Source of the DNA: Rhodospirillales bacterium
GTDB lineage: Bacteria; Pseudomonadota; Alphaproteobacteria; Rhodospirillales; Casp-alpha2
NCBI GenBank assembly: GCA_018662225.1
Contig: JABJGO010000010.1
Span: 1-59,202, forward strand
Reading direction: 5' to 3'
DNA length: 59,202 nucleotides
The position numbers and the translations under genes are program-made. Shown one piece after another: positions 1 through 9,246 of the stretch. Within the stretch, counting starts at the first letter, position 1; each line of letters begins with the position of its first letter. The notes below the pieces were generated by a model. It saw only the letters and a program-made list of their open reading frames with translations. It was not told the DNA's origin and searched no databases.

Positions 1-1318
1 GTTTAATGTTGTCCAACTCGGCCTTGCTTTCTCGAGTGATATCGTCTGCCGTAGCCTGCGCATCCCTATCCAAAACGATGACACAAGGAATATCATATGC
101 CTTCAAAAGGCGGGCAACATTGCTCACTTTCTGCGTATCACTCCCATCTAGCCGGATGATGGCAATACCCATTTGGAACTCGCTCATTCCACACATTTCC
201 ATCCAGGTCGGGAAACCATCTTCTTCAGTTCGACCTTCGACAAGAACGGCACAGTTACCGCCACCTTTGAGCATGGCATCTGATGCTCGAATTCCTAAAT
301 CAGTCCGAACTTCGTCCATCATCTCTGCATCGAAGGTCTTGGTTGTCGTGTTTCCATTAATTGTTCGCGTTAAAATTATGTTGCTGTCAAAGCTACTCCT
401 GTCGATAAACACTGGCGAATGTGTTGTGACAATTACTTGAGAATTCTGACTTATAGCTTGGATTACTGACAGCAACTGTCGTTGTGCTTTTGGGTGCAAA
501 CTATTTTCTGGCTCTTCCATAGCCAAAATTAGATGCTCATCCGGTCCGAGCTGAGCGACAAGTCGAAATAACGCAATGATCAGATTGTTTTGAGTTCCAG
601 ACCCACGGTTTTCAATTCGTACACCTTCTACTCGATCATCCGACAGATTGACTGAGAAACTAACCCCCTCAACTGGATCAATTTCAACATCGTCAAACGA
701 CAGACTCATCGAACTATTGTGCATTTGTTCTCGTAAGAATTCTTCAAGAACTTCGCGCGGTTCATCCATCGCGCCCTTGAGTATCTTCTCAAGTTCAGTA
801 AGCGATGCTTTTGCGCCTCCTGCTTGAATCTGATCCTTCATTCTCGCCCGTAACAATTTTCCAAGTAACGCTGTTTTGTTCATCGAAAATTGAACGGCCA
901 AATCTCTTCGAACTGGAATAAAGTGAAATCGCTCATTCGAAAACCATTGGGTTAGAACTGGTTTTGGTATCGCGACTGCAGACTCGTCGTCCAAAATCGC
1001 ATTCACCTTTGGTGCCTGACCAAAAGAGTATACCTTTGAAACCACGACCGTGCCGTCTTTCCTTGTCAATGCTTCAACGTCTTCGCCAGGCACATCTTTG
1101 AAGGTAACTACAATCCGAATATCGCGATCTGTATCTCGCATAAACCAATCAGTGGGATCTTCAAGCTTCTTACCGACGAAAAATTTTTCCCGTGCATATA
1201 GAAACGAAGTCTTCCCGACATCATTCTCACCAATCAATACACTGAAGGTTCTTAAGGGGATTGAGACAGACTCTAGAGCACGGAAGTTGCTAATTTCGAC
1301 GTGACAAATGTGCATCAT
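1..1318 (-). CDS. OLD-family ATP-dependent nuclease (AAA ATPase plus TOPRIM), 3' end cut by window
   Basis: The reading frame is open for 439 codons from the ATG at 1318 to the window start, so the C-terminus is missing. The start has AGAGGAAG seven bases upstream. Visible motifs are an SMC/RecF-like Walker A (GENDVGKT, residues 30-37), a GSGTQN segment near 239, Walker B (LILAMEEPENSLHP, about 263-276) and an H-loop TTHSP at 298-302. A TOPRIM domain follows, with LVEGRTE (E361) and LDRDAQ (D417, D419). This order is that of OLD (overcoming lysogenization defect) nucleases, which include phage-defence proteins such as GajA of Gabija. Whether a UvrD-like partner follows lies outside the window. 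The gene looks richer in A+T than its neighbours and lies 3' of a tRNA, which suggests acquired DNA. Family call is strong; a defence role is inference. Confidence 0.88.
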   Translation of the reverse strand, partial: MMHICHVEISNFRALESVSIPLRTFSVLIGENDVGKTSFLYAREKFFVGKKLEDPTDWFMRDTDRDIRIVVTFKDVPGEDVEALTRKDGTVVVSKVYSFGQAPKVNAILDDESAVAIPKPVLTQWFSNERFHFIPVRRDLAVQFSMNKTALLGKLLRARMKDQIQAGGAKASLTELEKILKGAMDEPREVLEEFLREQMHNSSMSLSFDDVEIDPVEGVSFSVNLSDDRVEGVRIENRGSGTQNNLIIALFRLVAQLGPDEHLILAMEEPENSLHPKAQRQLLSVIQAISQNSQVIVTTHSPVFIDRSSFDSNIILTRTINGNTTTKTFDAEMMDEVRTDLGIRASDAMLKGGGNCAVLVEGRTEEDGFPTWMEMCGMSEFQMGIAIIRLDGSDTQKVSNVARLLKAYDIPCVIVLDRDAQATADDITRESKAELDNIK

Positions 1319-1437
1319 TATCATTCTTCCTCTTACCAGCGATCAGTTGATCATCAGAGAACCTACCATGCGCACACAATAGCTGATCGGGTTGCGAAGA
1401 TACAACCAATAGTATCTGATTGTGAAATAAGAAGGAA

Positions 1438-1523
1438 TGGTGCGGGCGGCCGGAATTGAACCGGCACTGCCAAAGGCAACAAGATTTTAAGTCTTGCGTG
1501 TCTACCAATTCCACCACGCCCGC
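1438..1523 (-). tRNA. tRNA-Leu (anticodon UAA)
   Basis: On the minus strand the 7-bp acceptor stem GCGGGCG/CGCCCGC closes the gene, followed by discriminator A and an encoded CCA (1438-1440). The anticodon arm is CAAGA-CTTAAAA-TCTTG, so the anticodon is TAA, which reads UUA leucine codons. The T arm contains GGTTCAATTCC, and the long variable arm expected of a class II tRNA (TGCCTTTGGCA) is present. Total length with CCA is 86 nt. Its 3' end faces the OLD-family nuclease gene, a common arrangement for island integration sites. Confidence 0.97.
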
Positions 1524-1606
1524 ACAGGACCAGTCTGGTAGCACTTTTGTCTTGGGTGATTTTCTACCCGCCACAGGCTGTAACGTCTAGCCCCTGATTA
1601 CAGCAA

Positions 1607-2404
1607 TCAGCTTAACTTGTCGGAGTCGTCGCCGGGGCGGGTTTCGTCTTCGATGGGCTCTGAGCCCAGATCGCGGATCAATTGGCGCACGGCGCCTGCG
1701 GCTTCATCCAGTCGGGTCTTGTCAGCCGAGCGCAAAACAAGGTTCGCGCCCAGCTTGTGATCGCGGAAAAACGGGTAGCTGCCCATATCCACATCGGGGA
1801 AGCGTTCCTGAACCAGTGCCAGTGGTCCGGCAAAGGTGCCTTCGGGCAGCTCCGAGGTGATCGAGATCGAGAGCACCGGATCACCACCGCTCAGGCGGTG
1901 TTTCATACCGGAAAACATATCGCGCATGATACGGGGCACACCGGGTAGCACGAACACGTTTTCGAGCTGAAAACCCGGCGCGCGGCTGACCGGGTTCTCG
2001 ATCAGGGTAGCGCCCTCCGGCATATCGGCCATGGACAGGCGTTCCGGGGTCACATCTTCGGGGCTGTAATAGGCCAGCAGGATTTCCTCGGCTTGCGGGT
2101 TGCGGCCGAACGGCACGCCAAACGCGCGTGCGATACAGACCGAGGTGATATCGTCATGGGTGGGACCAATGCCGCCCGTGGTCAGCACGTAATCATGGGC
2201 CACACGGGCTGCATTAACGGCAGCCACGATAATATCTGAATCATCCGGTATGACGTGGGCTTCGGCGACCTGAATGCCGATGTCGTTGAGGCCAGAGGCC
2301 AGAAATTGCAGGTTAGCATCCTGCGTGCGGCCAGACAGGATCTCATTACCGATAATGAGAATACAGGCCGTCACAGGTTTCATTTTCTGATCTTCGTCAG
2401 TCAT
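1607..2404 (-). CDS. cinA: MoCF/CinA N-terminal-like protein (competence/damage-inducible protein A family)
   Basis: A protein of about 265 residues with the MoCF (molybdopterin-binding-like) fold. It opens with the family signature ILIIGNEILSGRTQDAN and has the conserved TTGGIGPTHDD loop. This is the short single-domain form found in alphaproteobacteria; the C-terminal nicotinamide-nucleotide amidohydrolase domain of full CinA is absent. The molecular function of the short form is poorly defined; relatives act on ADP-ribose or pyridine nucleotides. The start is uncertain: ATGs at 2419, 2404 and 2383 are all possible and none has a good ribosome site. A start further upstream is unlikely because the frame would run into the terminator at 2488-2536. 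Confidence 0.85.
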   Translation of the reverse strand: MTDEDQKMKPVTACILIIGNEILSGRTQDANLQFLASGLNDIGIQVAEAHVIPDDSDIIVAAVNAARVAHDYVLTTGGIGPTHDDITSVCIARAFGVPFGRNPQAEEILLAYYSPEDVTPERLSMADMPEGATLIENPVSRAPGFQLENVFVLPGVPRIMRDMFSGMKHRLSGGDPVLSISITSELPEGTFAGPLALVQERFPDVDMGSYPFFRDHKLGANLVLRSADKTRLDEAAGAVRQLIRDLGSEPIEDETRPGDDSDKLS

Positions 2405-2487
2405 GGTTTTCTTTGGCATTTCCGTTTCTGGACTGCCAATCAATACCCTATTCAACACCTTTGTGATACCACTACCGGCCACCATAC

Positions 2488-2536
2488 AAAGAAAAAGGCC
2501 TCGCCTCCCGGAACAAAATGGGACGAGCGAGGCCTT
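2488..2536 (-). terminator. Rho-independent terminator of the lipoprotein gene
   Basis: On the minus strand a perfect 10-bp stem AAGGCCTCGC/GCGAGGCCTT (2527-2536 and 2495-2504) is followed by TTTTTCTTT. It lies about 30 bp past the stop of the glycine-zipper lipoprotein gene and upstream of the cinA-like start, so it separates the two units. Confidence 0.88.
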
Positions 2537-2568
2537 GAGTAGCAGCCGTTCTTTCGGCTGAGGGAGGA

Positions 2569-3060
2569 TCAGTTCACCAGCGTCCAGCTGCCATCCTCTT
2601 CCCGGCACGCGGTGCCGTATGCGTCCTGGGTTTCACCACCCACATAGATAGTGTGATTGTATTCGCGGCACAGCTTGCCGGTGTCCTGGCCATAACCTTC
2701 GCGGGTGGCGACCACCTGACCGCCATTACCCGATTCCGGGTTACTCCACGAGATGGTTTCGCCAACCGGGGCGGTGTAGACCTTGCTCTGTGCACGCTGG
2801 GCATACAACTCGTCGGTTTTGTCCATGCTGGCCCCCATGTCGGAACCCAGCAAGGCGCCGGCCAGTGTGCCCACGGCCACGGCCACAAGCTGACCATCGC
2901 CCTTGCCCACATTGCTACCGGCCAGACCGCCGATTCCGGCACCCAGAATGGTGCCCATCTGTTGCTTCTGGCCAGACCCGGTTACACATGCGCTCAACAG
3001 CACGGCAATAACCGCATAAGCAGACAACAACGATATGATATTAAAAAATTTGCGTTTCAT
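2569..3060 (-). CDS. glycine-zipper outer-membrane lipoprotein (17 kDa surface antigen family)
   Basis: A 163-residue precursor with an N-terminal hydrophobic signal ending in a lipobox (VLLSAC), so it is probably lipidated and anchored in the outer membrane. A glycine-zipper 2TM segment follows, about residues 37-75 (GTILGAGIGGLAGS and GTLAGALLGSDMG), as in the Rickettsia 17-kDa antigen family. The C-terminal third has paired cysteines (GKLCREY and GTACREE) of the kind that could form a disulfide. The start at 3060 is chosen over an ATG six codons upstream because GGAGG lies at the right distance and the signal peptide then begins MKRKFF. It is divergent from the winged-helix gene across a long palindrome and has its own terminator. 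Cell-envelope stability is the likely role. Confidence 0.88.
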   Translation of the reverse strand: MKRKFFNIISLLSAYAVIAVLLSACVTGSGQKQQMGTILGAGIGGLAGSNVGKGDGQLVAVAVGTLAGALLGSDMGASMDKTDELYAQRAQSKVYTAPVGETISWSNPESGNGGQVVATREGYGQDTGKLCREYNHTIYVGGETQDAYGTACREEDGSWTLVN

Positions 3061-3131
3061 CGTGATCCTCCATTCCACGCCGACCCAAAAGAAAAGACAG
3101 TACTAAATATGTCAGCGTTTGATGGTAGAAC

Positions 3132-3175
3132 TATATATACATCTAAATTTGAAGTCAATAATAGATGTATATATA
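3132..3175. promoter_or_regulatory. perfect 14-bp inverted repeat between divergent genes (candidate operator)
   Basis: TATATATACATCTA at 3132-3145 is the exact reverse complement of 3162-3175, with a 16-nt spacer. The element sits in the 205-bp AT-rich gap between the lipoprotein gene (minus) and the winged-helix regulator gene (plus). The position suggests an operator for the adjacent regulator, but this is inference. The size of each arm and the spacer would also permit two separate half-site dimers or a cruciform. Confidence 0.55.
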
Positions 3176-3265
3176 AATGCATAATTATATCTTTTTTATG
3201 AAACCTTCACACTTTTCCCTTTATTATCTGATCATTAGCTTAGGCCGCGCGAACAGGAAATAATA

Positions 3266-3682
3266 ATGAACACCCCCGATTCAGCAAAAAAACACACCTT
3301 TACCCACAACCAGCACCGGGAATACCTGTCCCTGCTGGACCGCCTACGCGATACCTGGCTTGAGGTATTCGACGGCAATCGAGATTTTTATCAGGCCCAT
3401 TACTGGGATCTGCTGGCCATGATGTGGTGGCATGAAGAACCGGTCCGCAAGACCGATGCGCTGGGCTTTATGACCAGTGTGAAAAGCCCGCACACCGCCG
3501 CCAAGTATATCGACGTGACGGTGGCCGAAGGCTTCATTGAGGAAGTAGAAAACCCTGCGGATGGTCGCTCGCGTCTGTTATCGCTGGCTCCGCATATGCG
3601 CGCTCGGATGAATGATGTGCTGGACGGTGCCTTGGGTGAGCTGATTACCACAGCTCAACACATTATGGCCTCACGGCACTAA
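3266..3682 (+). CDS. MarR-like winged-helix protein
   Basis: A 138-residue protein with a helix-rich N-terminus and a probable winged-helix region at about residues 55-115. That region has a recognition-helix-like stretch (SPHTAAKYIDVTVAEGFI) and a wing (ENPADGRSRLLSLA). The pattern fits MarR-type regulators or PadR/MarR relatives, in which a basic wing follows the recognition helix. It lies beside a perfect 14-bp inverted repeat and divergent to the lipoprotein gene, so autoregulation or control of the lipoprotein is possible. Its stop overlaps the stop of the convergent mutT gene by 4 bp. No ligand can be inferred. Confidence 0.7.
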   Translation: MNTPDSAKKHTFTHNQHREYLSLLDRLRDTWLEVFDGNRDFYQAHYWDLLAMMWWHEEPVRKTDALGFMTSVKSPHTAAKYIDVTVAEGFIEEVENPADGRSRLLSLAPHMRARMNDVLDGALGELITTAQHIMASRH

Positions 3683-4152
3683 ATCAGGTCCCGCAACAGG
3701 GCAACCAGCGGCGCGTCAGCGGGCGGCATGTCTATGTCCCCCATACGCACAGGGCGAACCCACTGGATGGACTGACCTTCCTGTGGGGCGATATCGCCTC
3801 TCCACACCCGGCAGGCAAATAACGGCATCAGGAGGTGGAAGTCATCATAAGTATGACTGGCAAAGGCAACGGGGGCCAGGCAACTGGATGTGATATCGAT
3901 ATCCAGCTCTTCCTTCAGTTCCCGGATCAGCGCGAATTCAGGCGTTTCGCCCTGCTCCACCTTGCCACCCGGAAATTCCCACAGGCCCGCCATGGATTTG
4001 CCTTCAGGGCGCTGGGCCAGAAGCACCCGGCCATCCACATCCACCAGCGCCACAGCGCTTACCAGAATAATAGGCAGGCCTGAGGCCCGGTCCCGATCAT
4101 CCGGTTGCCAGCAGCCCGTGTCAGGTGGCAATTCCGGCGCTAATTCTGTCAC
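3679..4152 (-). CDS. mutT: MutT/Nudix hydrolase (8-oxo-dGTP diphosphatase)
   Basis: A 157-residue Nudix protein. The Nudix box begins GGKVEQGETPEFALIREL and continues KEELDI, with the RE..EE core intact and Asp in place of the usual Gly near its end. The surrounding LLAQRPEGKSMAGLWEFPGG is typical of MutT, which hydrolyses 8-oxo-dGTP to 8-oxo-dGMP to prevent transversions. Translation starts at a GTG (4152) that overlaps the argJ stop in GTGA, so it is translationally coupled to argJ. The argJ-mutT-secA neighbourhood is common in alphaproteobacteria. Confidence 0.92.
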   Translation of the reverse strand: MTELAPELPPDTGCWQPDDRDRASGLPIILVSAVALVDVDGRVLLAQRPEGKSMAGLWEFPGGKVEQGETPEFALIRELKEELDIDITSSCLAPVAFASHTYDDFHLLMPLFACRVWRGDIAPQEGQSIQWVRPVRMGDIDMPPADAPLVALLRDLI

Positions 4153-5390
4153 GACCGGTAATCCGCGTTGATTTCGATATAGCCGTGGGTCAGATCACAG
4201 GTCCACACCGTGGCCGTGCCGTCACCGATGCCCACGTCCACGTCGATATCCACATTAGCGCCCGTCATGTGGGCGGCCACCGGGGCTTCGTCGTATCCTT
4301 CGACCGCCCGGCCATTTTCGGCCACGGCAACACCGCCGATGATGATTTTCAAGGCATCTCGGTCGGCTTGCTCACCGGCCTTGCCCACGGCCATGACAAT
4401 GCGACCCCAATTGGCGTCCTCACCGGCGATGGCGGTTTTGACCAGCGGTGAATTGGCAACGGACAGCGCAATACGGCGGGCCGCGGCGTTGTCTTCGGCA
4501 CCGGACATGTTCACGGTGATAAACTTGGTGGCCCCTTCCCCGTCGCGGACCACCAGATGGGATAACTCCCGGCAGGTGGTGCTGAGGGCTTCGCGGAATG
4601 CGGCCAGTTGCGGATCATCAGCACCCGATAACACGGGTTGTTCACCTGCCGCCCCAGTAGCAAACAGCATGAGTGTGTCACTGGTTGAGGTATCGCTGTC
4701 CACAGTAATGCAATTGAAACTTTGCCCCACGGCCTCATATAGAAGCTCTTGCAGAATATCCGCGGGAATCTTTGCGTCGGTAAACACAAACGACAACATG
4801 GTCGCCATATCGGGGGCAATCATGCCCGATCCCTTGGCGATGCCAGCAATATTAACGGTCTGATCACCAATTTTGGTGGTGCACCCCGCCCCCTTGGCAA
4901 AAGTATCGGTGGTCATGATAGCTTTGGCGGCGGTTTCCCAGTCGCCACCATGCAGTTCAGCCACCATACCGCCCAACTGATCCACGATCATCTGATCGGG
5001 CAGGTCTTCACCAATCACCCCGGTGGATGCAGCAAACACCCGGCTCGGCCGACAGGTCACGCTACCCGCCACGGCTTCCACAGTGCGGGTTACAGAATCA
5101 GCGCCGTTTTGACCGGTAAAGGCATTGGCGTTGCCCGCATTGACGATCAATGCCTGAGCCTCTCCACCACCGCCTTTCAGCGATTTACGGCACCAGTCAA
5201 CCGGGGCAGACGCCGCGCGCGACTTGGTATAGACCCCGGCCACGCTGGTTCCCGGCGCCATATCCACCAACAACACATCATCGCGACCCTGGTACTTCAT
5301 GCCGGTTTCGGCGGTGGCAATACGCACACCGGCCACGTCTGGCAAGGTTGGGAACTGGCTCGGGGCTAAAGGAGATACGGGATCAGACAT
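4149..5390 (-). CDS. argJ: bifunctional glutamate N-acetyltransferase / amino-acid N-acetyltransferase ArgJ
   Basis: At 413 residues it has the usual length. ArgJ transfers acetyl from N-acetylornithine to glutamate in the cyclic arginine pathway and, in bifunctional forms, can use acetyl-CoA. The self-cleavage site is clear: KGSGMIAPDMATML, with Thr197 as the nucleophile that becomes the N-terminus of the beta chain. The oxyanion-hole segment STGVIGEDLP is at about 122-131. It lies 33 bp downstream of the isomerase gene and overlaps mutT by 4 bp, giving a three-gene operon. Confidence 0.97.
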   Translation of the reverse strand: MSDPVSPLAPSQFPTLPDVAGVRIATAETGMKYQGRDDVLLVDMAPGTSVAGVYTKSRAASAPVDWCRKSLKGGGGEAQALIVNAGNANAFTGQNGADSVTRTVEAVAGSVTCRPSRVFAASTGVIGEDLPDQMIVDQLGGMVAELHGGDWETAAKAIMTTDTFAKGAGCTTKIGDQTVNIAGIAKGSGMIAPDMATMLSFVFTDAKIPADILQELLYEAVGQSFNCITVDSDTSTSDTLMLFATGAAGEQPVLSGADDPQLAAFREALSTTCRELSHLVVRDGEGATKFITVNMSGAEDNAAARRIALSVANSPLVKTAIAGEDANWGRIVMAVGKAGEQADRDALKIIIGGVAVAENGRAVEGYDEAPVAAHMTGANVDIDVDVGIGDGTATVWTCDLTHGYIEINADYRS

Positions 5391-5423
5391 GGCGTTCTCT
5401 TCTTCAAATGTTACTGTGGCCGA

Positions 5424-6272
5424 TTACTGGACCAGTTCTTTCATGGGCGTGCCATCCATATTGAATCGCTCAACTGTGGCCTCGGCGGTCAGGGCTTTAA
5501 CGTAGTCTACTTCAATTTCGCGCGTCATTTCATTACGCAGTTGGGCTTCGACCTCAGATAGTGATGGCGCAGGGGCCGCCCGGCGGTCTTCCAGATAAAT
5601 CACATGCCAACCAAACTGGGTCTTAACCGGTTGCTTGGTGAAAGCCCCTGTTTCCAGCGCAAACGCGGCCTGTTCGAACGCAGGCACCATTTGGCCCGTG
5701 GCAAAATACCCCAGATCACCACCGGATGGCCCGGATGGCCCGGTTGAATGGGCTATAGCCAGTTCAGCGAAATCAGCACCACCTTCAAGCTGGCTGATTA
5801 CGTCCATGGCCCCCGCCTCATCATCCAGCAAAATATGACGTGCGCGGATTTCTTCGCCACCCGGCTGGCTTGCGATAGACGTCTGATAGCGTTCTTGCAC
5901 GGCGTCATCAGTAATTTCCGCCGCCACAACCTGGTTCAGTGTGGCTTTCTCCAACAACTGTTCCCGCACATATTCCATCTGCATCTCAAATTCATCCGTC
6001 TGATCGAGCTCCAACTGCTCGCCTTGTGCCGCCAGTAACTTCATGGCAATCACGCGTTCAAGCAAATGGGGGTACAGCGTGTCCATAGGGGCGTTCTTGT
6101 ACTGCTCAGGCAACCCTGATGCGGCGCGCAGAACGTCGCTCATGTAAACTGGTTCGCCATTGGCGACAGCCACGACCTGATCATCAGCGGTTTCTTGCGC
6201 CATGGTGTGCCCAGCATTGATCATCAGCCCCAAAATCGCGGCAAAAAACACGCCGATAGTTCTATATGTCAT
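5424..6272 (-). CDS. periplasmic parvulin-type peptidyl-prolyl isomerase (SurA/PrsA-like)
   Basis: A 282-residue protein with an N-terminal signal peptide (hydrophobic core FFAAILGLMINAG, probable cleavage before QETAD), a SurA-N-like helical region and a parvulin domain. The parvulin motifs IRARHILL and SGGDLGYFATGQMVPAFEQA are followed by FGWHVIYLEDRR at about 140-235. It should assist folding of outer-membrane or exported proteins in the periplasm. It is the first gene of the isomerase-argJ-mutT unit and is divergent from secA, an apt pairing for secretion and folding. Confidence 0.92.
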   Translation of the reverse strand: MTYRTIGVFFAAILGLMINAGHTMAQETADDQVVAVANGEPVYMSDVLRAASGLPEQYKNAPMDTLYPHLLERVIAMKLLAAQGEQLELDQTDEFEMQMEYVREQLLEKATLNQVVAAEITDDAVQERYQTSIASQPGGEEIRARHILLDDEAGAMDVISQLEGGADFAELAIAHSTGPSGPSGGDLGYFATGQMVPAFEQAAFALETGAFTKQPVKTQFGWHVIYLEDRRAAPAPSLSEVEAQLRNEMTREIEVDYVKALTAEATVERFNMDGTPMKELVQ

Positions 6273-6517
6273 TCAGATAACTCCTTATTGATAATTTCGC
6301 GCATCATGCACCGTTGCATCCGCCATGCAAAGACGAATGGCATGGAAAGGTAAATTGTGTGCTTTTTTACCCGCTTTCCCTTCGCTTTCATTGACTTATG
6401 GGCTTTGCCCGCTTATGTCTTCTCGGCTTTCCTCTGCCGTTTCCCGGTAGTGGACATTCGCAATATTACCACAGCGCCCCGTTCATCAATCCGGCGCATC
6501 CGGGAGTTAAGTTATTC

Positions 6518-9232
6518 ATGCTCGAAGCCATCGCAAAAAAGCTCTTTGGCAGCGCTAATGATCGTTACGTGAAGGGACTATCCAGCCAGGTTGAAGCTAT
6601 CAATGCTCTGGAACCGGCACTGGAACAACTCTCCGATGAAGAAATCAAAGGCCGCACCGACGAATTCCGAACCCGCCTCGAAGCTGGTGAAACGCTGGAT
6701 GATATTTTGAACGAAGCCTTTGCAACGGTACGCGAAGCATCAAAACGGTCACTGGGCCTGCGCCATTTCGATGTGCAACTGGTGGGCGGTATGGTTCTGC
6801 ATAACGGCATGATCGCCGAGATGAAAACTGGTGAGGGTAAAACACTGGTGGCGACGCTGGCGATTTATCTGAACGCGATCAGCGGCAAAGGCACCCATGT
6901 GGTCACGGTTAATGACTATCTGGCCAATCGTGATGTGGAATGGATGAGCCATGTCTACAGCTTCCTTGGCCTGACCAGTGGTTGCATTGTGAACGGGCTA
7001 AGCGATCAGGACCGCCAGGCCGCATATGCCTGTGATGTGACCTATGGCACCAACAATGAATTTGGTTTTGATTATCTTCGCGACAACATGAAATTCCGCC
7101 TGGAAGACATGGTGCAGCGCGAATTCAACTTTGCCATCGTCGATGAAGTAGACTCGATTCTGGTTGATGAAGCCCGCACACCGTTGATTATCTCTGGCCC
7201 CACAGAAAGCAATTCTGATCTTTACGTATCCATCGACAAGCTGATCCCCAGCCTGCACGAAAGTGACTATGAGAAAGACGAAAAATCACGTGCCGTTACG
7301 TTCACCGATGACGGCACCGAGCATGTTGAACAATTGCTGAGCGATGCCGGTCTGTTGACCGAAGGTAACTTGTACGACATTCAGAACATCGATCTTGTTC
7401 ATCACGCTAATCAGGCACTGCGTGCCCATACAACGTTCGCTCGCGACACCGATTACATCGTGCGCGACGACAAGGTGATCATCATCGATGAATTCACCGG
7501 CCGTATGATGGATGGCAGGCGCTATTCCGATGGCCTGCATCAGGCACTCGAAGCCAAAGAACATGTAACCATTCAAAACGAAAATCAGACGCTGGCCTCT
7601 ATCACGTTCCAGAATTATTTCCGGCTGTATCCCAAGCTGGCCGGGATGACGGGTACGGCCATGACTGAAGCTGGTGAGTTCGCGGAGATCTACGAACTGG
7701 ATGTGATCGACATCCCCACCAACGTGCCTTGCATTCGCAAAGACATGGATGATGAGGTCTACCGGACAGCAAATGAGAAGTACGAAGCCATCGTCGAACA
7801 GATCGTCGAGTGTCAGGACCGGGGACAGCCCGTTCTCGTCGGTACAGTTAGTATCGAGAAGTCAGAAATCCTTGCCAAGTTGCTGACGAAACACAAGATC
7901 AAGCACAACGTGCTAAACGCACGTCATCATGAACAGGAAGCCTTCATTATTGCCCGCGCAGGCGAGCCCGGTGCGGTGACCATTGCCACCAATATGGCTG
8001 GCCGTGGTACAGATATTCAAATGGGTGGCAATCTGGATATGATTGTCAAAGAAGAGCTGAATAGCATACCCGACAAGGCCAAACGCGCCACGGCAACAGA
8101 CAAGTTAACGGCCCAAATTGAAGCCGGTAAGAAGAAATCGCTGGAAGCCGGCGGCCTGTTTGTTCTGTGCACTGAACGCCATGAAAGCCGCCGCATCGAT
8201 AACCAACTTCGCGGTCGGTCGGGCCGTCAGGGCGATGCCGGGGGCTCGAAATTTTATCTGTCTTTGGAAGATGACCTGATGCGCATCTTCGGATCAGAGC
8301 GCATCGATTCCATGCTGCAAAAACTGGGCTTGGAAGAAGGCGAGGCCATTGTACACCCCTGGGTGAATAAAGCTCTTGCGAAGGCCCAGGAAAAGGTCGA
8401 GGCACGCAACTTCGAAATCCGCAAAAATCTGCTGAAGTTCGATGATGTCATGAACGACCAGCGCAAGGTTATCTATGACCAGCGCAAGGAACTCATGGCC
8501 ACAACGGATGTATCGCAAACCATCCAGGGCATGCGCGAAGAAGTTATCGAGGAACTGGTCAGCACCTGTATTCCGGAAAAGGCTTATGCAGAGCAGTGGG
8601 ATACGGACCTGCTGCATGAAGAATGCATGCGACTTTTCGGCCTTGATTTACCATTCTCCGACTGGGCCAAGGAAGAAGGCATCGCGGAACAGGAAATTAC
8701 AGAACGCCTGATCGATACATCCAATCGCAAGATGGCCGAAAAAGCGACCCGTTTTGGCCCGGCCGTTATGCGCGATATTGAAAAAAGCCTGCTGCTCCAA
8801 ATTCTGGATCAGATGTGGAAAGAACACCTACTAACACTGGATCACCTGCGTCAGGGCATCGGGTTGCGAGCTTATGGTCAGCGCGATCCCTTACGCGAAT
8901 ATCAGCGTGAAGCCTTCAACCTGTTTCAGGAGATGCTCGACAACCTGCGCCAACGGGTAACGTCCGTCCTGTCGCACGTGGAGATCGAGGCAAACCCGGG
9001 GCAATCCATCTTCCAGCCACGCGAGCAAGAAAGCCATGAAGGTCGGGAAGACCCGGCCCTGGCTAATGATGAGCCTGCGCCGACGGCCACAGTAACCGTT
9101 GCATCACGAACTAAACCAGAAGACCGGGACCCTCAAGATCCTTCAACCTGGGGGCGCGTTGCACGGAATGGCCCATGTCCCTGCGGATCAGGCAACAAGT
9201 ACAAGCATTGCCACGGCAAGGTCAGCAAATAA
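6518..9232 (+). CDS. secA: preprotein translocase ATPase SecA
   Basis: 904 residues, the normal SecA length. The ATPase drives polypeptides through SecYEG. Walker A is MKTGEGKT at 102-109, Walker B lies in [15 protein letters not shown] near 210, and [14 protein letters not shown] marks the second nucleotide-binding fold. The C-terminal zinc-binding SecB/lipid motif is complete (C887, C889, C898, H899). The ATG at 6518 is chosen over a 40-codon upstream extension because GGGAG lies 11 bases upstream and the family begins near [11 protein letters not shown]. The 245-bp gap to the divergent isomerase gene should hold both promoters, but I see no convincing boxes. Confidence 0.98.
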   Translation: MLEAIAKKLFGSANDRYVKGLSSQVEAINALEPALEQLSDEEIKGRTDEFRTRLEAGETLDDILNEAFATVREASKRSLGLRHFDVQLVGGMVLHNGMIAEMKTGEGKTLVATLAIYLNAISGKGTHVVTVNDYLANRDVEWMSHVYSFLGLTSGCIVNGLSDQDRQAAYACDVTYGTNNEFGFDYLRDNMKFRLEDMVQREFNFAIVDEVDSILVDEARTPLIISGPTESNSDLYVSIDKLIPSLHESDYEKDEKSRAVTFTDDGTEHVEQLLSDAGLLTEGNLYDIQNIDLVHHANQALRAHTTFARDTDYIVRDDKVIIIDEFTGRMMDGRRYSDGLHQALEAKEHVTIQNENQTLASITFQNYFRLYPKLAGMTGTAMTEAGEFAEIYELDVIDIPTNVPCIRKDMDDEVYRTANEKYEAIVEQIVECQDRGQPVLVGTVSIEKSEILAKLLTKHKIKHNVLNARHHEQEAFIIARAGEPGAVTIATNMAGRGTDIQMGGNLDMIVKEELNSIPDKAKRATATDKLTAQIEAGKKKSLEAGGLFVLCTERHESRRIDNQLRGRSGRQGDAGGSKFYLSLEDDLMRIFGSERIDSMLQKLGLEEGEAIVHPWVNKALAKAQEKVEARNFEIRKNLLKFDDVMNDQRKVIYDQRKELMATTDVSQTIQGMREEVIEELVSTCIPEKAYAEQWDTDLLHEECMRLFGLDLPFSDWAKEEGIAEQEITERLIDTSNRKMAEKATRFGPAVMRDIEKSLLLQILDQMWKEHLLTLDHLRQGIGLRAYGQRDPLREYQREAFNLFQEMLDNLRQRVTSVLSHVEIEANPGQSIFQPREQESHEGREDPALANDEPAPTATVTVASRTKPEDRDPQDPSTWGRVARNGPCPCGSGNKYKHCHGKVSK

Positions 9233-9246
9233 CACCTAAACCGCAG

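Noticed and set aside
2405-2608. Long 5' extension of the cinA-like frame
   Set aside because: It runs through the clear terminator at 2488-2536, and the family begins near the later Met residues.
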